NCBI RefSeq assembly: GCF_036850765.1
Contig: NC_089496.1
Location: 100,588,267-100,652,266 of the forward strand
DNA length: 64,000 bases
Reading direction: 5' to 3'
Origin: Saccopteryx bilineata
Lineage: Eukaryota; Chordata; Mammalia; Chiroptera; Emballonuridae
Position numbers and translations under genes: made by a program. The notes under the pieces are model-generated. The model had not been told where the DNA came from and made no database searches. It was given only the letters and a program-made list of their open reading frames with translations. Below are positions 63,041-64,000 of the stretch, piece after piece; the first letter of the stretch is position 1; each line of letters opens with the position of its first letter.

Positions 63041-64000
63041 TCACTCCGGTCTCGTCTCCTCTTTTCCTGTGCACACTGAGGCCACCCGCCTCTCCCCGTC
63101 GGGACCTGGCTCGCTTTCCTTTGGCCTTTGGGCACAGAGTCCATCCTGGGGTGCGGAGTCTGTCCTGGGCATGGCCCACTCCGACTGGGGAAGGAACTTT
63201 CTCTTTCAGCCCTTTGCCATCCATACCCATCCTGATAGGTAGCCACTTAGATTTTTATTATACATAGAATTTGACATTCTTTTTGCCATTTTATGGAGCA
63301 CAAATACAGTTAACAATTTAAGTGAAAAAATCTGAATTAGAGTATATCTTTTTCTTGAAGCACACAGTATTAAATTCTCCTAAACTCACACGTGCAGAAC
63401 TATGAGCCAGTTGACTTCTCTGCCAGCCCCTAAGTGTCTACCTGGGAATTTTTCTGTGATATTCAGTATCAGCCTTTGACAACCTAAGGATATGTTTTCA
63501 CAACTCAAAGAAGAAACTTAAAAAATGTCTTTTGTTGTTTTACTGGTAATCTGTTAGAGTCAATGGAATTTCTACCCCTGTAAAGAGCTGTTGAGACACT
63601 GATATGCTTCCATTATATAAAATTCCTGCTGCCCAGCCCAGTAAGATCTCACTTTGCAACCAGATTCCCCGTGTTCCTCCCGCCACCATTGGCCACTTCC
63701 TTGTCCTACCTGCACCTGCCAGGAGCGCTGGGTGCTTAGTGCTCATACTCGGGTCAGGTCCAGCCACAGTGAAAGTGTATGTGAAAACCATGGGGTCATA
63801 AAACCTGCCGTTTTACTCTGGAAAATTAGGGAAGCAAGTCAAAGAACACATAAAAACTTGAAGTCAAAGTTTGTCAGATTCCAAGGTATTACTATACAGC
63901 ACTGGAAACTTGAAATCAAGCAGTTTTAATTGAGTGGAGTTTAGTATTATTTGGTGATTCAGCTATGTGCCTTGTTCCCCAAAAGAAACTAATACACTCG
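63041..64000. other. Intergenic DNA, nothing recognised
   Basis: A moderately GC-rich patch at 63050-63240 and AT-rich sequence beyond. No exon, repeat or promoter could be supported. In other mammals VWA2 follows TDRD1, but none of its exons is visible here. Confidence 0.5.

Noticed and set aside
1..64000. CRISPR arrays, operons, bacterial or phage genes
   Set aside because: No direct repeats with regular spacers and no prokaryotic gene arrangement. The window is clearly vertebrate DNA with spliced genes.

Overview
The window is nuclear DNA from a bat. It is packed with long tRNA-headed SINEs whose 5' head resembles a chiropteran tRNA-derived SINE, with several related SINE subfamilies, short hAT elements with 8-bp target duplications, mariner remnants and ERV solo LTRs. 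The bat family cannot be assigned from the sequence alone.

The window is dominated by one complete gene on the plus strand, TDRD1 (tudor domain containing 1), a germline piRNA-pathway scaffold. All 24 coding exons could be placed by hand from 27773 to 60309. Every junction is GT-AG and the frame stays open throughout, giving a conceptual protein of 1168 residues with an N-terminal MYND zinc finger and four extended Tudor domains. A GC-rich island near 14340-14620 is the likely promoter and non-coding first exon, so intron 1 spans about 13 kb.

Layout: 1-5815 is the likely first intron of a minus-strand neighbour, probably CCDC186, whose CpG-island promoter and non-coding first exon lie near 5820-6010. 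The stretch 6150-14340 is intergenic and holds two inverted solo LTRs of one family (7602-8401 plus, 11152-11691 minus). A second LTR family flanks the TDRD1 promoter in inverted orientation (about 13146-13813 plus, 15998-17212 minus, the latter split by a hAT element). Intron 1 also carries a solo LTR nested in a SINE, two deleted mariner elements beside a perfect 60-bp palindrome, and a processed pseudogene of SPCS1. From 27.7 kb to 60.3 kb are the TDRD1 exons, with SINEs, hAT MITEs and old L1 fragments in the introns. From 60310 to the end is the 3' UTR and intergenic DNA towards the next gene, with poly(A) signals near 62971 and 63018.

No novel multi-gene system is visible. The most notable points are the three-fold repeat of a four-exon phase-1 cassette encoding Tudor domains 2-4, a CpG-rich and diverged exon for Tudor 4, the inverted LTR pair around the promoter of a transposon-silencing gene, close head-to-head SINE pairs, the perfect palindrome, and a short reading frame overlapping the TDRD1 start codon.
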